From NCBI GenBank assembly GCA_965214495.1, contig OZ243958.1, forward strand, positions 2,852,001 to 2,916,000: 64,000 nucleotides of DNA. Reading direction: 5' to 3'. The notes under the pieces are model-generated. The model worked only from the letters and a program-made list of their open reading frames with translations, made no database searches and had not been told where the DNA came from. Positions 8,419 to 17,341 of the stretch are shown here, in pieces. Position numbers and translations under genes: made by a program. The number at the start of each line of letters is the position of its first letter. Within the stretch, counting starts at the first letter, position 1. This DNA is from JANQOH01 sp965214495 (lineage in GTDB: Bacteria > Pseudomonadota > Alphaproteobacteria > UBA7887).

Positions 8419-9108
8419 ATGGCCGCGAGCGCGCCGCAGGACCACCGCGCCGGACATCGAGCCCGTTTGCGCAAACGCCTCCTGGAAGGGGGCCCCGACG
8501 CGCTGCAAGACTACGAACTGCTGGAACTGGTGCTGTGCGCGGCCCTGCCACGCCGCGACGTCAAAGAGATCGCCAAGAACTTGATCGGCGCGTTCGGCGG
8601 TTTCGCGGAAGTGATCGCCGCCGAGCCCGCGCGTCTCAAGGAGATCAAGGGAGTCGGCGACACGGCCGCGGCGGCGCTCAAGGCGGTTGAGGCGGCCATG
8701 CACCTGGCGCTACGCGAGCGCGTCGTGGACCAGGACGTGATCGGCAGCTGGCAGGCGCTGCTCGACTACTGCAAGGGCAGGATGCAAGACGAGAAGATCG
8801 AGCAGTTTCGCGTCCTCTATCTTGACCGCAAGAACGTGGTGATCGCTGACGAGAAGCAACAGACCGGCACGGTGGACCACGCGCCGGTCTATCCCCGCAA
8901 GGTCGTCCACCGCGCGCTCGATCTCGGCGCCAGCGCCCTGATCCTGGTGCACAACCACCCCAGCGGCGACCCCACGCCGTCGTCACAGGATATCGAAACC
9001 ACGAGGAAAATCGTCGAAGCGGCCCGGGCGCTCGGCATCGCGGTCCATGATCACATCATCGTCGGCCGGCGCGGACACGCCTCGTTCAAGGCGCTGCATC
9101 TGATCTGA
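8419..9108 (+). CDS. radC: RadC family JAB1/MPN-domain protein
   Basis: A 229-aa protein of the RadC (DUF2466) family. Helix-hairpin-helix residues come first (IKGVGDTAAAALKAV), then a JAMM metal-binding domain with HNHPSGDPTPSSQD (about 178-191), which supplies the H-x-H-x7-S-x2-D zinc ligands. Despite the name, a role in DNA repair is not established. The ATG at 8419 is used because the longer in-frame extension runs back into map. It follows map by 7 bp and converges directly on the solute-binding protein gene, the two stop codons being adjacent. Confidence 0.93.
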   Translation: MAASAPQDHRAGHRARLRKRLLEGGPDALQDYELLELVLCAALPRRDVKEIAKNLIGAFGGFAEVIAAEPARLKEIKGVGDTAAAALKAVEAAMHLALRERVVDQDVIGSWQALLDYCKGRMQDEKIEQFRVLYLDRKNVVIADEKQQTGTVDHAPVYPRKVVHRALDLGASALILVHNHPSGDPTPSSQDIETTRKIVEAARALGIAVHDHIIVGRRGHASFKALHLI

Positions 9109-10683
9109 TCACGCTTTCCGGATGGCGTCGTAGCGCGTCTGGTCGGCGGTGAGGCCGGCGGCGAAACCGCTCACGCCGTCGCGCAGCGCGATCTGCTCGG
9201 TTTCCTGGAACATGACGACGAACGGCGAGTCCCGTTGCACGATGCGTTGCAGGTCGCGATAGATGCGGGCGCGGTCGTTCTCGTTGCCGGCCAGCACCGC
9301 CGCTTCGGTCCGCCGGGTGAGTTCGGGAATCTCCCAGCCGTTGCGCCACGCCAGAGTCCGTTCGCGCGCGTCGTCGCCATTGTCGGGGTTGCGGGTGAAG
9401 GTCGCGGCGTTGGAGTGCGGGTCGAGATAGTCGGGTCCCCACTGGCCGATGAAAATCTCGTGCCGCCGCGCGCGGTATTTCGTCAGCACCTGTTTGCCCG
9501 TGCCGGGCAGGATTTCGAGCCGAACGCCGCCGGCCGCCATCGACGCCTGCAACGCCTGGGCGATGAGCAGCGAGACCGGATCGGACCGCGCATCCATCGC
9601 GACCTCGAAACCTTCGTGAAGGCCGGCCTCTGCCAGCAGGGTGCGCGCACGGTCCGGGTCGAACGCGAACGGCGTCTCGTCGAGCGCCGCAAAGAACCCG
9701 GCCGGCAAAAACGCCTGATGGACGCGCGCCCGCCCGCCGAGCAGTTCTTCGGCGATCGCGCGATAGTCGATGAGATGGCGCAATGCCCGGCGCACCGGCG
9801 AGCGCGCCAGGATCGGGTGCCGCTGATTGAGGCCGAGATAGTGGATGCGGGCGCGCGGCGCGCGGAGAATCCTCACCCCGCCGGTCGCCGCCAGCGCCGC
9901 GATCTGGTCCGGGCCGAGATTGCGCGCGGCGTCGATGTCGCCGCGTTCCAGCAACAGCCTCTGCACCGCCGGCTCGCGGATATCCCGTAGTACCACGCGC
10001 TTGAGCGCCTCGTCGGAGCGCGCGGCGGGCGCCGCGTCGAGCAGCACGAACTCCCCGGTCCGCCACCGCTTGAGGGTGAACGCGCGCCCGCCCGCGGAAT
10101 GGGCTCGCAACCACCCATGGCCCCAATCGGCGCCGGGGTCGGGGATAGCGCGTCGGTCGATTACCGAGGCGATCCCCGCGCTCAGGGCGTTGTAAACCAG
10201 CGATGGCGCGTAAGCCGCGTCGAGCTCGAGCAGGAACCGACGATCGTCGAGCGCCCGGATACGCTCGGGCGTGAGGCCGAATTGGGTGAGGATGAAACCC
10301 GGCGCCTTGTCGAGCGCCACCGCGCGGCGCAGAGAGAACACGACGTCTTCGACCCCGATACGCCGACCGCTGGCGAAGGTCGGTCCGGCGCGCACCGAGA
10401 AAATGAACCGCGCACCGTCCGGCGATGCCGCCTCCACCACTTCCCCGACCGGCGACCCCGGATCGTCGGGGTTGGGACGGAACAGGCGTGGATACAGGTT
10501 GGCGACGATCTCGGCGCCCGAAAACTCGAAAACCTCGGCGGGGTCGAGACCGATCACGTCGTCCAGCGCCTTCGCCATGACGAAGACAGACCGTGGTGTG
10601 CCCGCCGGCGCGCAGGCTGCCGCGCCGCCGGCGAGGGCGAGGCCGAAGAGACCCCGGCGTGTGAGGCCGTCGCGTAACACCAT
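9109..10683 (-). CDS. ABC transporter substrate-binding lipoprotein, family 5 (peptide/nickel type)
   Basis: A 524-aa periplasmic solute-binding protein of the SBP_bac_5 family. The N-terminus has TRRGLFGLALAGGAAAC, combining a twin-arginine-like motif with a lipobox cysteine, so it is probably a lipoprotein. Typical family stretches are NLYPRLFRPNPD, RAGPTFASGRRIGVEDVVFS and QWGPDYLDPHSNAATFTRNP. It stands alone, with no permease or ATPase gene in the window, so the ligand is unknown. The start at 10683 places the signal peptide at the very N-terminus; the longer open frame upstream has no homology. Confidence 0.9.
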   Translation of the reverse strand: MVLRDGLTRRGLFGLALAGGAAACAPAGTPRSVFVMAKALDDVIGLDPAEVFEFSGAEIVANLYPRLFRPNPDDPGSPVGEVVEAASPDGARFIFSVRAGPTFASGRRIGVEDVVFSLRRAVALDKAPGFILTQFGLTPERIRALDDRRFLLELDAAYAPSLVYNALSAGIASVIDRRAIPDPGADWGHGWLRAHSAGGRAFTLKRWRTGEFVLLDAAPAARSDEALKRVVLRDIREPAVQRLLLERGDIDAARNLGPDQIAALAATGGVRILRAPRARIHYLGLNQRHPILARSPVRRALRHLIDYRAIAEELLGGRARVHQAFLPAGFFAALDETPFAFDPDRARTLLAEAGLHEGFEVAMDARSDPVSLLIAQALQASMAAGGVRLEILPGTGKQVLTKYRARRHEIFIGQWGPDYLDPHSNAATFTRNPDNGDDARERTLAWRNGWEIPELTRRTEAAVLAGNENDRARIYRDLQRIVQRDSPFVVMFQETEQIALRDGVSGFAAGLTADQTRYDAIRKA

Positions 10684-10912
10684 CCACCGGAACCGAAACG
10701 AAAAGCCGATCGAATGACCCGCGGCATTATGCCGCCCCCGACACCGCTGTCTTGCGGGAAGGTGGGCTGCGGCGCATGATGCGCCCAACCTTGGAGGAAC
10801 CGGTTGTGGAACACGCCGAGCGCGACACGCATCCCGTCCGGCGAACGCTCTTGGGCTGCTCGCGCGCGGGAGCAAGGGTTCCGGCTCGTCGCCGCGCATC
10901 GGCGGTCGCACG

Positions 10913-12085
10913 ATGACCCCGTCGCGGATCGGCGCGACGGAGATGCTGTCGCGGTTGGTCGCGTTTGATACGACCAGCCGTAACTCGAACCTGGCGTCGA
11001 TCGATTTCATCGCCGACTATCTCGCCCGCCACGGCATCGCCAGCGAGCGCCTGTTCGACCCGAGCGGTGCGAAGGCGAACCTGTTCGCCACGATCGGCGC
11101 CGCGGGGGACCGCGGAGTCGTATTGTCGGGCCATACCGATGTCGTGCCCGTCGATGGCCAGGCCTGGACGAGCGATCCGTTCCGCCTGGCCGGTCGCGAC
11201 GGTCGGCTTTACGGGCGCGGGACCGCCGACATGAAAAGTTTCATCGCCGTCGCGCTGGCGCTGGCGCCCGAATTCGGCGCCCGCGCGCTCACGGCGCCGA
11301 TCCACCTCGCGTTGTCATATGACGAGGAAGTCGGCTGCCTCGGCGCGCCGCAATTGGTGGCGTATCTGCGTGACGCGCCGTTCACCCCTGCCGCCGCCAT
11401 CATCGGCGAACCGACCGAAATGCGCCTGGCGAACCGGCACAAGAGCGTGCATCACCTGCGCACGACGGTGACGGGGCTCGAGGCGCATTCGGCGCATACC
11501 GACCGCGGGGTCAGCGCCATCCTCGTCGCCGGGCGGCTGATCGCGTTTCTCGACGATCTCGCCGCCCGCTTCCGCGCCGGCGCCGACCCCGGTACCGGCT
11601 TCGACCCGCCATACCACACCCTTCACGTCGGCACCGTCGAGGGCGGCACCGCCGGCAACATCCTCGCCGGCCGCTGCGCGTTCATGTGGGAAGCCCGCTT
11701 GCTGCCCGGCGCCGATTTCGACACCGAAGTGCGCGCGCCGTTCGACGAATATGTCGAAACCACCGTTCTGCCGGCCATCCGACGGGTGTCGCGCGAGACA
11801 GGGGTGGCAACGGAACGGCTGGTCGACGTCGACAGCCTGGCGGCGCAGCCGGAGTCGCCGGCGGAGGCGCTCGTCCGCGCCGTCACCGGCGACAACAGGC
11901 CGGGCGCGGCGATTTCGTTCGCCACCGAGGGCGGGTTGTTCCAGCGCGGGGGGATTCCGAGCGTGGTCTATGGACCCGGCAGCATCCACCAGGCGCACAA
12001 GGCCGACGAATACATCGCGCCGGACCAGATCGAAGCCTGCGAGCGGTTCATGCGTCGGCTGATGGATCGTTTGACGGCGCCGTAA
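10913..12085 (+). CDS. argE: Acetylornithine deacetylase, M20 family
   Basis: Predicted zinc hydrolase of arginine synthesis that releases ornithine and acetate from N-acetylornithine. At 390 aa it has the M20 metal-site motifs GHTDVVPVDG, GRGTADMKSF, DEEVGCLGA and GEPTEM, and a C-terminal PGSIHQAHKADEYI with a ligand histidine. The match to ArgE is better than to DapE or general M20 peptidases, mainly from the SVHHLRTTVTGLEAHSAH region. Its last 38 bp overlap the end of the convergent plsC gene. Confidence 0.9.
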   Translation: MTPSRIGATEMLSRLVAFDTTSRNSNLASIDFIADYLARHGIASERLFDPSGAKANLFATIGAAGDRGVVLSGHTDVVPVDGQAWTSDPFRLAGRDGRLYGRGTADMKSFIAVALALAPEFGARALTAPIHLALSYDEEVGCLGAPQLVAYLRDAPFTPAAAIIGEPTEMRLANRHKSVHHLRTTVTGLEAHSAHTDRGVSAILVAGRLIAFLDDLAARFRAGADPGTGFDPPYHTLHVGTVEGGTAGNILAGRCAFMWEARLLPGADFDTEVRAPFDEYVETTVLPAIRRVSRETGVATERLVDVDSLAAQPESPAEALVRAVTGDNRPGAAISFATEGGLFQRGGIPSVVYGPGSIHQAHKADEYIAPDQIEACERFMRRLMDRLTAP

Positions 12086-12776
12086 GCGCCGACTCGATCC
12101 GCCGTTCGAGCGTTTGCATGAACGCCGCGCGCGGCAGACCGGGTCCGATGGGCTCGAGCACGCGCAGGGTGATGCGCCCCGGTCGCTTGATGAAAGCGTT
12201 GCGCCCCCACACCTCTCCCGAATTCACGGCGACGGGGACTACCGGAACGCCGAGTCTGCCGTAGAGCGCGGCGGCGCCCGCCTGATAAGGATGCGCGGCC
12301 CCCGGTGCTACGCGCGTCCCCTGCGGGAAAATGACCACTTGGCGCCCATCCGCTACGGCTTCGGCGGCTTCGGCGACCATCGCCCTCAGCGCCTGCGCGC
12401 CGCCGGTGCGATCCACCGCGATCTGCCGGTTCTTGCGTATGTAGCAACCGAGCAGGGGGATTCGCACAAGCTCGCGTTTCAGCATGCAAGCCGGGTCGGG
12501 TAAAAGGCCGAACAGGGCCACGGTTTCCCACGCGGACTGGTGCTTGGCGGCGACGATGCAGCCGGCGGCGGGAAGACCTCCGGGATTCTCGATCGCGATC
12601 TCTGCCCTGACGACGGTGCGCAACAGGAAGTTCGTCCACCACGCCCACCCGCGTGCGGCGCGGACCAGAAACCGGCGCGGCAACAGCAATGTCGGCACTA
12701 AAAGAATCGCCAGTGCGGCGGAGCCGCCGAAGAAACCCGCGTTGAACAGCGCCGAGCGCAGCCATAATCCCGTCAT
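12048..12776 (-). CDS. plsC: 1-acyl-sn-glycerol-3-phosphate acyltransferase
   Basis: Membrane-associated acyltransferase that converts lysophosphatidic acid to phosphatidic acid. It is 242 aa, with an N-terminal hydrophobic segment, motif I as KHQSAWE (His79 to Glu84, an H-x4-E version of the usual H-x4-D), and motif III as FPQGTR. The glutamate form is common in alphaproteobacterial members. The start ATG at 12776 overlaps the stop of the DUF218 gene by 4 nt, so the two are translationally coupled. Confidence 0.9.
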   Translation of the reverse strand: MTGLWLRSALFNAGFFGGSAALAILLVPTLLLPRRFLVRAARGWAWWTNFLLRTVVRAEIAIENPGGLPAAGCIVAAKHQSAWETVALFGLLPDPACMLKRELVRIPLLGCYIRKNRQIAVDRTGGAQALRAMVAEAAEAVADGRQVVIFPQGTRVAPGAAHPYQAGAAALYGRLGVPVVPVAVNSGEVWGRNAFIKRPGRITLRVLEPIGPGLPRAAFMQTLERRIESALTAPSNDPSADA

Positions 12777-13348
12777 GGCCGCATGTGCGCGAACCGGAAT
12801 TTGGCATACTCGACGACCAACAGGCGAGTCGTGCCCCAATACCGCCACCACGAATTGAGCGGAACGTTCGGCGGAAAGACGGGGTAGGGCACCAGCGCGA
12901 CGTCCGGCATGGCGCGGCGAAACTCGGCCTCCGCGCGCGGCATGTGGTAGGCGGCTGTGACCAGGGCGAGGCGGGTCAGACCCTCCTCTGCCATCCACCG
13001 CGCCGTTTCCCGCGCGTTGCCGCGCGTGTTCGTCGCGGCCACTCCCACGCTTATCCTGTCGTGCGGGAAATCCGGTTCAGGACGCAGTTGCTCGATCAGG
13101 CGTCCGACGTCGGCCTGGCGATTGACCCCGGAAACGAACAGCCTGGCGTGCGGCATTGCCGCCAGAGCGTCGAGGCCCGCCCTGAGACGACCCCCGCCGC
13201 CGGTCAGCACCACGATCGCTTCGACGCCGGACATGTCGGGATTCGGCAGGCGCGACAGGCTGTCGACGAAACGGACGAATCCCAGCGCCAGTGCCGCCAG
13301 GACGCCCGCGAGAAGCAGGGCGGGAAGCCACAGGAGCGTCTTGCGCAC
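12773..13348 (-). CDS. YdcF/SanA-like DUF218 membrane protein
   Basis: A 191-aa protein with one N-terminal transmembrane helix (LLWLPALLLAGVLAALALGF) and a periplasmic DUF218 domain with VEAIVVLTGGGGRLRAGLD and NTRGNARETARW. The GTG start at 13348 lies 3 bp past the ftsX stop. The conserved order ftsE-ftsX-DUF218-plsC in alphaproteobacteria suggests an envelope role. The biochemical function is not known. Confidence 0.85.
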   Translation of the reverse strand: MRKTLLWLPALLLAGVLAALALGFVRFVDSLSRLPNPDMSGVEAIVVLTGGGGRLRAGLDALAAMPHARLFVSGVNRQADVGRLIEQLRPEPDFPHDRISVGVAATNTRGNARETARWMAEEGLTRLALVTAAYHMPRAEAEFRRAMPDVALVPYPVFPPNVPLNSWWRYWGTTRLLVVEYAKFRFAHMRP

Positions 13349-13351
13349 CCG

Positions 13352-14239
13352 TCAGAACATCCGCCTCAACGCGCGCATCACTGTCGTTCGCGCGGCCAGC
13401 GCGGACACGGCCATACTTGCCAGTGGCACCGCCGCGAAAATCAGCCACGCCGCCGGCGGCATGGCGATATCGAGCAGAAGCGGCGCCTCGAGCTGGCGCG
13501 CATACCACCCCAGGGCGAGGACCGCCGCCAACGCCGCCAGCGTCCCGAAGAGACCGCCGCGCAAGCCGAGCCACAGGGCGCGGCGCCGGAACGCGCGCGC
13601 CACATCGTCGTCGCGCGCGCCGAGCCAGTGCATCAGTTCGATCGTGTGGCGGTGGGCGGTCAGGGCGGCGCGAGTCGCGAACGCGACCGTGAGTGCGGCG
13701 ACGACGGCAACGAACGCGAGTACGACGATCGACAGAATTTGCGCCGCGCGGGCAAGCGCGACCAATCGCTCGACCCACGCCAGACCGGTGTCGAGCGTCG
13801 CCTCGGGTGCGACCTCATGCAGGCGCGTTTCGGCCGTCCGCCAATCGACGATCCAGCCGGGCTCGACTCCAACGTCGATCAATGTCGGTAACGGCAGATC
13901 TCCGGGCAGGTTACCGTCGCCGAGCCACGGCGCCAGCAATGCCGCGACCGAGCGTTCGGGGATCGGAGCGACTCGCGCGACGCCGGGGGTGCGTCGCATG
14001 ACATCCAGAACCGCAACCCGGATCTCGGGCGTACTGTCGGCCGGCAACTGAACCGTAACCACGGCGTAATCGCCCGATTGCCACCGCGCGATCGCATGGC
14101 CGAGGGCCAACAGACCGGCGAGGGCGAGGACGGCGAAAAAGGTCTTCAGGGCAATCGCCCAGGAAACGAAGCCGTCGCCGCCGTCGCGGGCGAGCGCCAG
14201 GGCGGTCTCAAGCCGCGCCACGCGCAACCGCCGTCTCAC
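13352..14239 (-). CDS. ftsX: Cell-division ABC transporter permease FtsX
   Basis: Integral membrane partner of FtsE that links septal-ring assembly to peptidoglycan hydrolase activation at the division site. At 295 aa it has the FtsX arrangement: a short cytoplasmic N-terminus, helix 1 (FFAVLALAGLLALGHAIA), a periplasmic domain with conserved PTLIDV, then three C-terminal helices with HTIELMHWLGARDDDVARAF between them. It starts inside the end of ftsE (32-bp overlap), as expected for an obligate pair. Confidence 0.92.
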   Translation of the reverse strand: MRRRLRVARLETALALARDGGDGFVSWAIALKTFFAVLALAGLLALGHAIARWQSGDYAVVTVQLPADSTPEIRVAVLDVMRRTPGVARVAPIPERSVAALLAPWLGDGNLPGDLPLPTLIDVGVEPGWIVDWRTAETRLHEVAPEATLDTGLAWVERLVALARAAQILSIVVLAFVAVVAALTVAFATRAALTAHRHTIELMHWLGARDDDVARAFRRRALWLGLRGGLFGTLAALAAVLALGWYARQLEAPLLLDIAMPPAAWLIFAAVPLASMAVSALAARTTVMRALRRMF

Positions 14240-14900
14240 GCCTGTCGGGCAGGGCCAACTGACCGCCGTCGAGTGCGAAGCAGGGATGGGAGTAACGCGC
14301 CGTCAGACGCGCGTCGTGGGTAGCGATCACGACCGTGGTCCCCAATCCATTGAGCGCTTCGAACAGCCGCAGCACGCGCCGCCCGTTCTCCGCATCCATA
14401 CTGCCGGTCGGCTCGTCGGCCAGCAACAGACCCGGCCGTCCGATGACCGCTCGCGCGATGGCGACCCGTTGCTTTTCGCCGCCCGCCAGCATCGGAGGCG
14501 GCGCGTCCATACGATGACCGAGACCGACCCATTCGAGCATTTCCTCGACCGGCCCGTCGATCTCCGCCGGCGCAGCGCCGGCGATCTTCAGAGGCAATGC
14601 GACGTTCTCGCGTGCGCTCAGGCGATCGACCAGGCGAAAATCCTGAAACACGACGCCGATCTTCTGGCGCAACTGCGCCAGGCGTGCGCGCCTGGCTTGC
14701 GAGACGTCTTCCCCGAAGGCGGTGACCGCGCCCCGTACCGGACGATGCGCAAGAGCCATCAGGCGCAGCAGAGACGTCTTGCCGGCGCCGCTCGGTCCGG
14801 TCAGAAACTGAAAACTACCTGCCGCCAGCTCGAAGGTGATGTTGCTGAGCACCTCGGGCCCGGCGCCGTAGCACATGCCGACGTTCTCGAACCGCACCAT
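14208..14900 (-). CDS. ftsE: Cell-division ATP-binding protein FtsE
   Basis: ABC ATPase of the FtsEX complex, cytoplasmic, 230 aa. Walker A is GPSGAGKTS, the Q-loop is FQDFRLV, the signature is LAGGEKQRVAIARA, Walker B is LLLADEPTGSMD and the switch histidine is ATHD. The ATG at 14900 gives the normal N-terminus MVRFENVGMCYG; longer in-frame extensions upstream are spurious because the DUF1330 gene occupies them in another frame. Confidence 0.95.
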   Translation of the reverse strand: MVRFENVGMCYGAGPEVLSNITFELAAGSFQFLTGPSGAGKTSLLRLMALAHRPVRGAVTAFGEDVSQARRARLAQLRQKIGVVFQDFRLVDRLSARENVALPLKIAGAAPAEIDGPVEEMLEWVGLGHRMDAPPPMLAGGEKQRVAIARAVIGRPGLLLADEPTGSMDAENGRRVLRLFEALNGLGTTVVIATHDARLTARYSHPCFALDGGQLALPDRRETAVARGAA

Positions 14901-14941
14901 GCCGCGGCGACCCTCGTGCGGCGCGTTCGACGCGACGGAGT

Positions 14942-15229
14942 TCAGACGCCCTCGACGATGAGCACCGTTCCGTCGGAAGCCGACCGGCGCAGCGCGATCA
15001 GCGGCGCGTAATCCTCGGAGCCATACCAGCGCCTGGCCGCCTCCGCATCGTCGAACTCGATGATGACGACGCGCGAGTAGGGCTGATCTCCTTCGAGGAC
15101 GCTCAGATCGCCGCCGCGGGCCTTGTAGCGGCCGCCGTGGCGCGCGACCGACTCCGGCACTTTCTCGCGATACTTCGCGAACGCTTCCGGATCCGTGACA
15201 TCGATCTGGGCGACGACGTAGGCGGTCAT
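14942..15229 (-). CDS. DUF1330 family protein
   Basis: A 95-aa ferredoxin-like-fold protein of the dimeric alpha/beta barrel type. It opens MTAYVVAQIDVTDPEAFAKY and contains RVVIIEFDDAEAARRWYGS, the two diagnostic segments of DUF1330. GGAG lies a few bases before the ATG at 15229. Function is unknown; members are small soluble proteins. It stands upstream of ftsE on the same strand with a 41-bp gap. Confidence 0.85.
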   Translation of the reverse strand: MTAYVVAQIDVTDPEAFAKYREKVPESVARHGGRYKARGGDLSVLEGDQPYSRVVIIEFDDAEAARRWYGSEDYAPLIALRRSASDGTVLIVEGV

Positions 15230-15384
15230 GGAAGTGCTCCCCGAATTCCCGACAACGGCGGCGACCATAGCGGTTCCGCCGCGCCGAAACAAAGGCGCGC
15301 CCGTCGGACTCGCCGTATGATCGCGGTATGATATGGCGTCGGTCGATGATGCCGGCGCGCGGTTCGATGAACCGGGAGAATGCG

Positions 15385-16650
15385 ATGACCGACGCGGAAT
15401 TGGCGCGCCGTATCCGACTCGGCGAGGATGCCCGACTCGAGCTCAAGAGAGTTGTCGTGTCCGACGGCCGGGTCACCGCACCGCATCGGAACTCGCTCGC
15501 CGACGAGCTCGCCGCCTTCGCCAACAGCCGGGGTGGGACGGTGGTCCTGGGTGTAGACGACAAGACCCGCGATGTCCGCGGTATTCCGTTCGATGTTCTC
15601 GATACCGTCGAAGATTTCGTGCGTGAAATCTGCAACGATTCCATCGATCCCGCACTGGACGCGGACATCCGCAAGCGGGAACTGGAAAACGCGGGCGGCC
15701 GGCTCGTGGCGACGCTATCTATCGACGTCGAACGCAGCTTGTTCGTGCACAAGAGTCCCGGCGGCTATTGCCGCAGGATAGGCAGTTCGCGGCGCGAGCT
15801 GCCGCCGGATGCCCTCGCGCGCCTGTTTCAGGAGCGCAGCCACAGTCGCATGATCCGCTTCGACGAAACCGCCGTACCGGCGACGACACCGGCGGATCTG
15901 GACTACGAGCTCGTGCGACGCTTTCTGCGCGGAGCCGACGACGACTCTTCGGTGCGGTCGCCCGAAGCGTTTCCGCAGGCGATTGCGGACAGGCTGCGCA
16001 AGCTACACGTCGTGACTGACGACGTTGACGAGAACCCGCGATTGACGCTGGCTGGCGCGCTTCTTTGCACACGGGCGCCGCAGCGGTGGCTTGCCCACGC
16101 ATACATACAAGCCGTGGCCTATGCGGGAGAACGGACCGACGTTCACTATCAAATCGACACGCGCGATATCGGCGGCCCAATCGACACGCAGGTCGGGGAA
16201 GCACTGCACTTCGTTCGGCGGAACATGCTGGTGCGAGCGGTGAAACACACGGGGCGGTCGGACCGTCCCCAATTCAGCGAGCGCGCCGTGTTCGAGGCGC
16301 TCGTGAACGCAGTGGCGCATCGCGACTATTCGATAGCCGGTTCCCGGATACGCCTGCATATGTTCGGCGACCGCCTCGAACTCCATGTTCCCGGCGCGCT
16401 GGCCAACACGCTCACGGTCGACAGCCTGGACCTGTTGCAGGCGAGCCGGAACGAAACCATCGTATCGTTGCTGGCGCGCTGCGCCGCGCCGTCCGGCCTC
16501 AGGCGTACGCGGCTGATGGACCGGCGCGGCGACGGTGTGCCGATCGTCATCGAGGAAACGCGGAAGTTGGCGGGGCGGGCGCCGGAATACAGGCTGATCG
16601 GTGACAACGAATTGCGGCTCACGATCCCGGCAGCCGCACCGGAGGGTTGA
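15385..16650 (+). CDS. AlbA/Schlafen-type ATP-binding protein, first gene of a four-gene operon
   Basis: A 421-aa protein of the COG2865 type. The N-terminal AlbA_2/Schlafen domain reads LGEDARLELKR, then LADELAAFANSRGGTVVLGV. The C-terminal GHKL-like HATPase_c_4 region has FEALVNAVAHRDYS (about 303-316) and RRGDGVPIVIEET. Such proteins are annotated as transcriptional regulators or helicases, but several belong to antiphage and toxin-like loci. The ATG at 15385 is chosen because GGGAGAA sits just upstream. The next gene begins 1 bp after its stop and three more follow with 4-nt overlaps, so they form one unit. A paralogue occurs in the restriction island at 38.4-40.1 kb. Confidence 0.85.
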   Translation: MTDAELARRIRLGEDARLELKRVVVSDGRVTAPHRNSLADELAAFANSRGGTVVLGVDDKTRDVRGIPFDVLDTVEDFVREICNDSIDPALDADIRKRELENAGGRLVATLSIDVERSLFVHKSPGGYCRRIGSSRRELPPDALARLFQERSHSRMIRFDETAVPATTPADLDYELVRRFLRGADDDSSVRSPEAFPQAIADRLRKLHVVTDDVDENPRLTLAGALLCTRAPQRWLAHAYIQAVAYAGERTDVHYQIDTRDIGGPIDTQVGEALHFVRRNMLVRAVKHTGRSDRPQFSERAVFEALVNAVAHRDYSIAGSRIRLHMFGDRLELHVPGALANTLTVDSLDLLQASRNETIVSLLARCAAPSGLRRTRLMDRRGDGVPIVIEETRKLAGRAPEYRLIGDNELRLTIPAAAPEG

Positions 16651-16651
16651 A

Positions 16652-17341
16652 CTGGCCCGGAGCAAACGAATCGTCTGCCTCGCGAACTCCCGGAAATTGT
16701 CCGGACGCTGTATCGCGGGCCGAGAGTGGAGCGAGGAAGGGGAAGCGGGGAACTGGATTCGACCCGTGAGCGCGCGCGACGGCCGGGAAGTGTCGGAATA
16801 CGAGCGCCAATACGAAGATGGCAGCGATCCCCGCGTTCTCGACATCGTCGACGTTCCGGTTCTCGAACCGCGCCCGGAGAGCTGTCAGACAGAGAATTGG
16901 TTGCTCGACCCGGAGGGCTACTGGCGAAAAGAAGGCCGCTATTCCTCGTCCGATCTCCCCGCCCTGACGGAGCCGGTCGCGCCGCTCTGGCTGGACGGTT
17001 TCAGCACCTGGCACGGATCGAACGACAATATCCCCGTCGAAGCGATGGATTCGATTTCCGGGTCGCTACGTTTGATCCATGTCGAACGCCTCGTCCTCGC
17101 GGTATTCGCGCCCGGCGAGGCGTTCGGCAACGCCAAGCGGCGCGTGCAGGCGCAGTTCGCGTATGCCGGCCGGAACTACAAGTTGTGGGTCACCGATCCC
17201 GTCTTCGAGCGCGCCTATCTCGCGAAACTCGACGGCGCCTACCGTATCGGCGACCGTTACATGACCGTCAGTATCGGCGAGCCGTATCAGGGCGCACGCT
17301 ACAAGCTCGTTGCCGCGATCATGGAACGAGATCGGCGATGA
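16652..17341 (+). CDS. Dual OB-domain protein, probable CTG start
   Basis: About 229 aa, matching a family of proteins with two OB-like domains that usually begin M-A-R-x-K-R-I-V-C-L-A-N-S. Here the equivalent reading is CTG GCC CGG AGC AAA CGA, and GGAGGG lies at 16641-16646. I therefore infer initiation at the CTG at 16652, coupled to the upstream stop. Conserved segments seen are KRIVCLANSRKLSGRCIAG, WIRPVS, VSEYERQYEDGSDPRVLDI, NWLLDPEGYW and GEAFGNAKRRVQ. The charged surface and OB fold suggest nucleic-acid or nucleotide binding. Function is unknown; neighbours are the ATPase and two DUF488 proteins. Confidence 0.75.
   Translation: MARSKRIVCLANSRKLSGRCIAGREWSEEGEAGNWIRPVSARDGREVSEYERQYEDGSDPRVLDIVDVPVLEPRPESCQTENWLLDPEGYWRKEGRYSSSDLPALTEPVAPLWLDGFSTWHGSNDNIPVEAMDSISGSLRLIHVERLVLAVFAPGEAFGNAKRRVQAQFAYAGRNYKLWVTDPVFERAYLAKLDGAYRIGDRYMTVSIGEPYQGARYKLVAAIMERDRR

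Noticed and set aside
10779..10916. Short open frame ending over the argE start
   Set aside because: Its 45-residue translation has no hydrophobic or conserved pattern and its stop merely overlaps the argE ATG by chance-like geometry.
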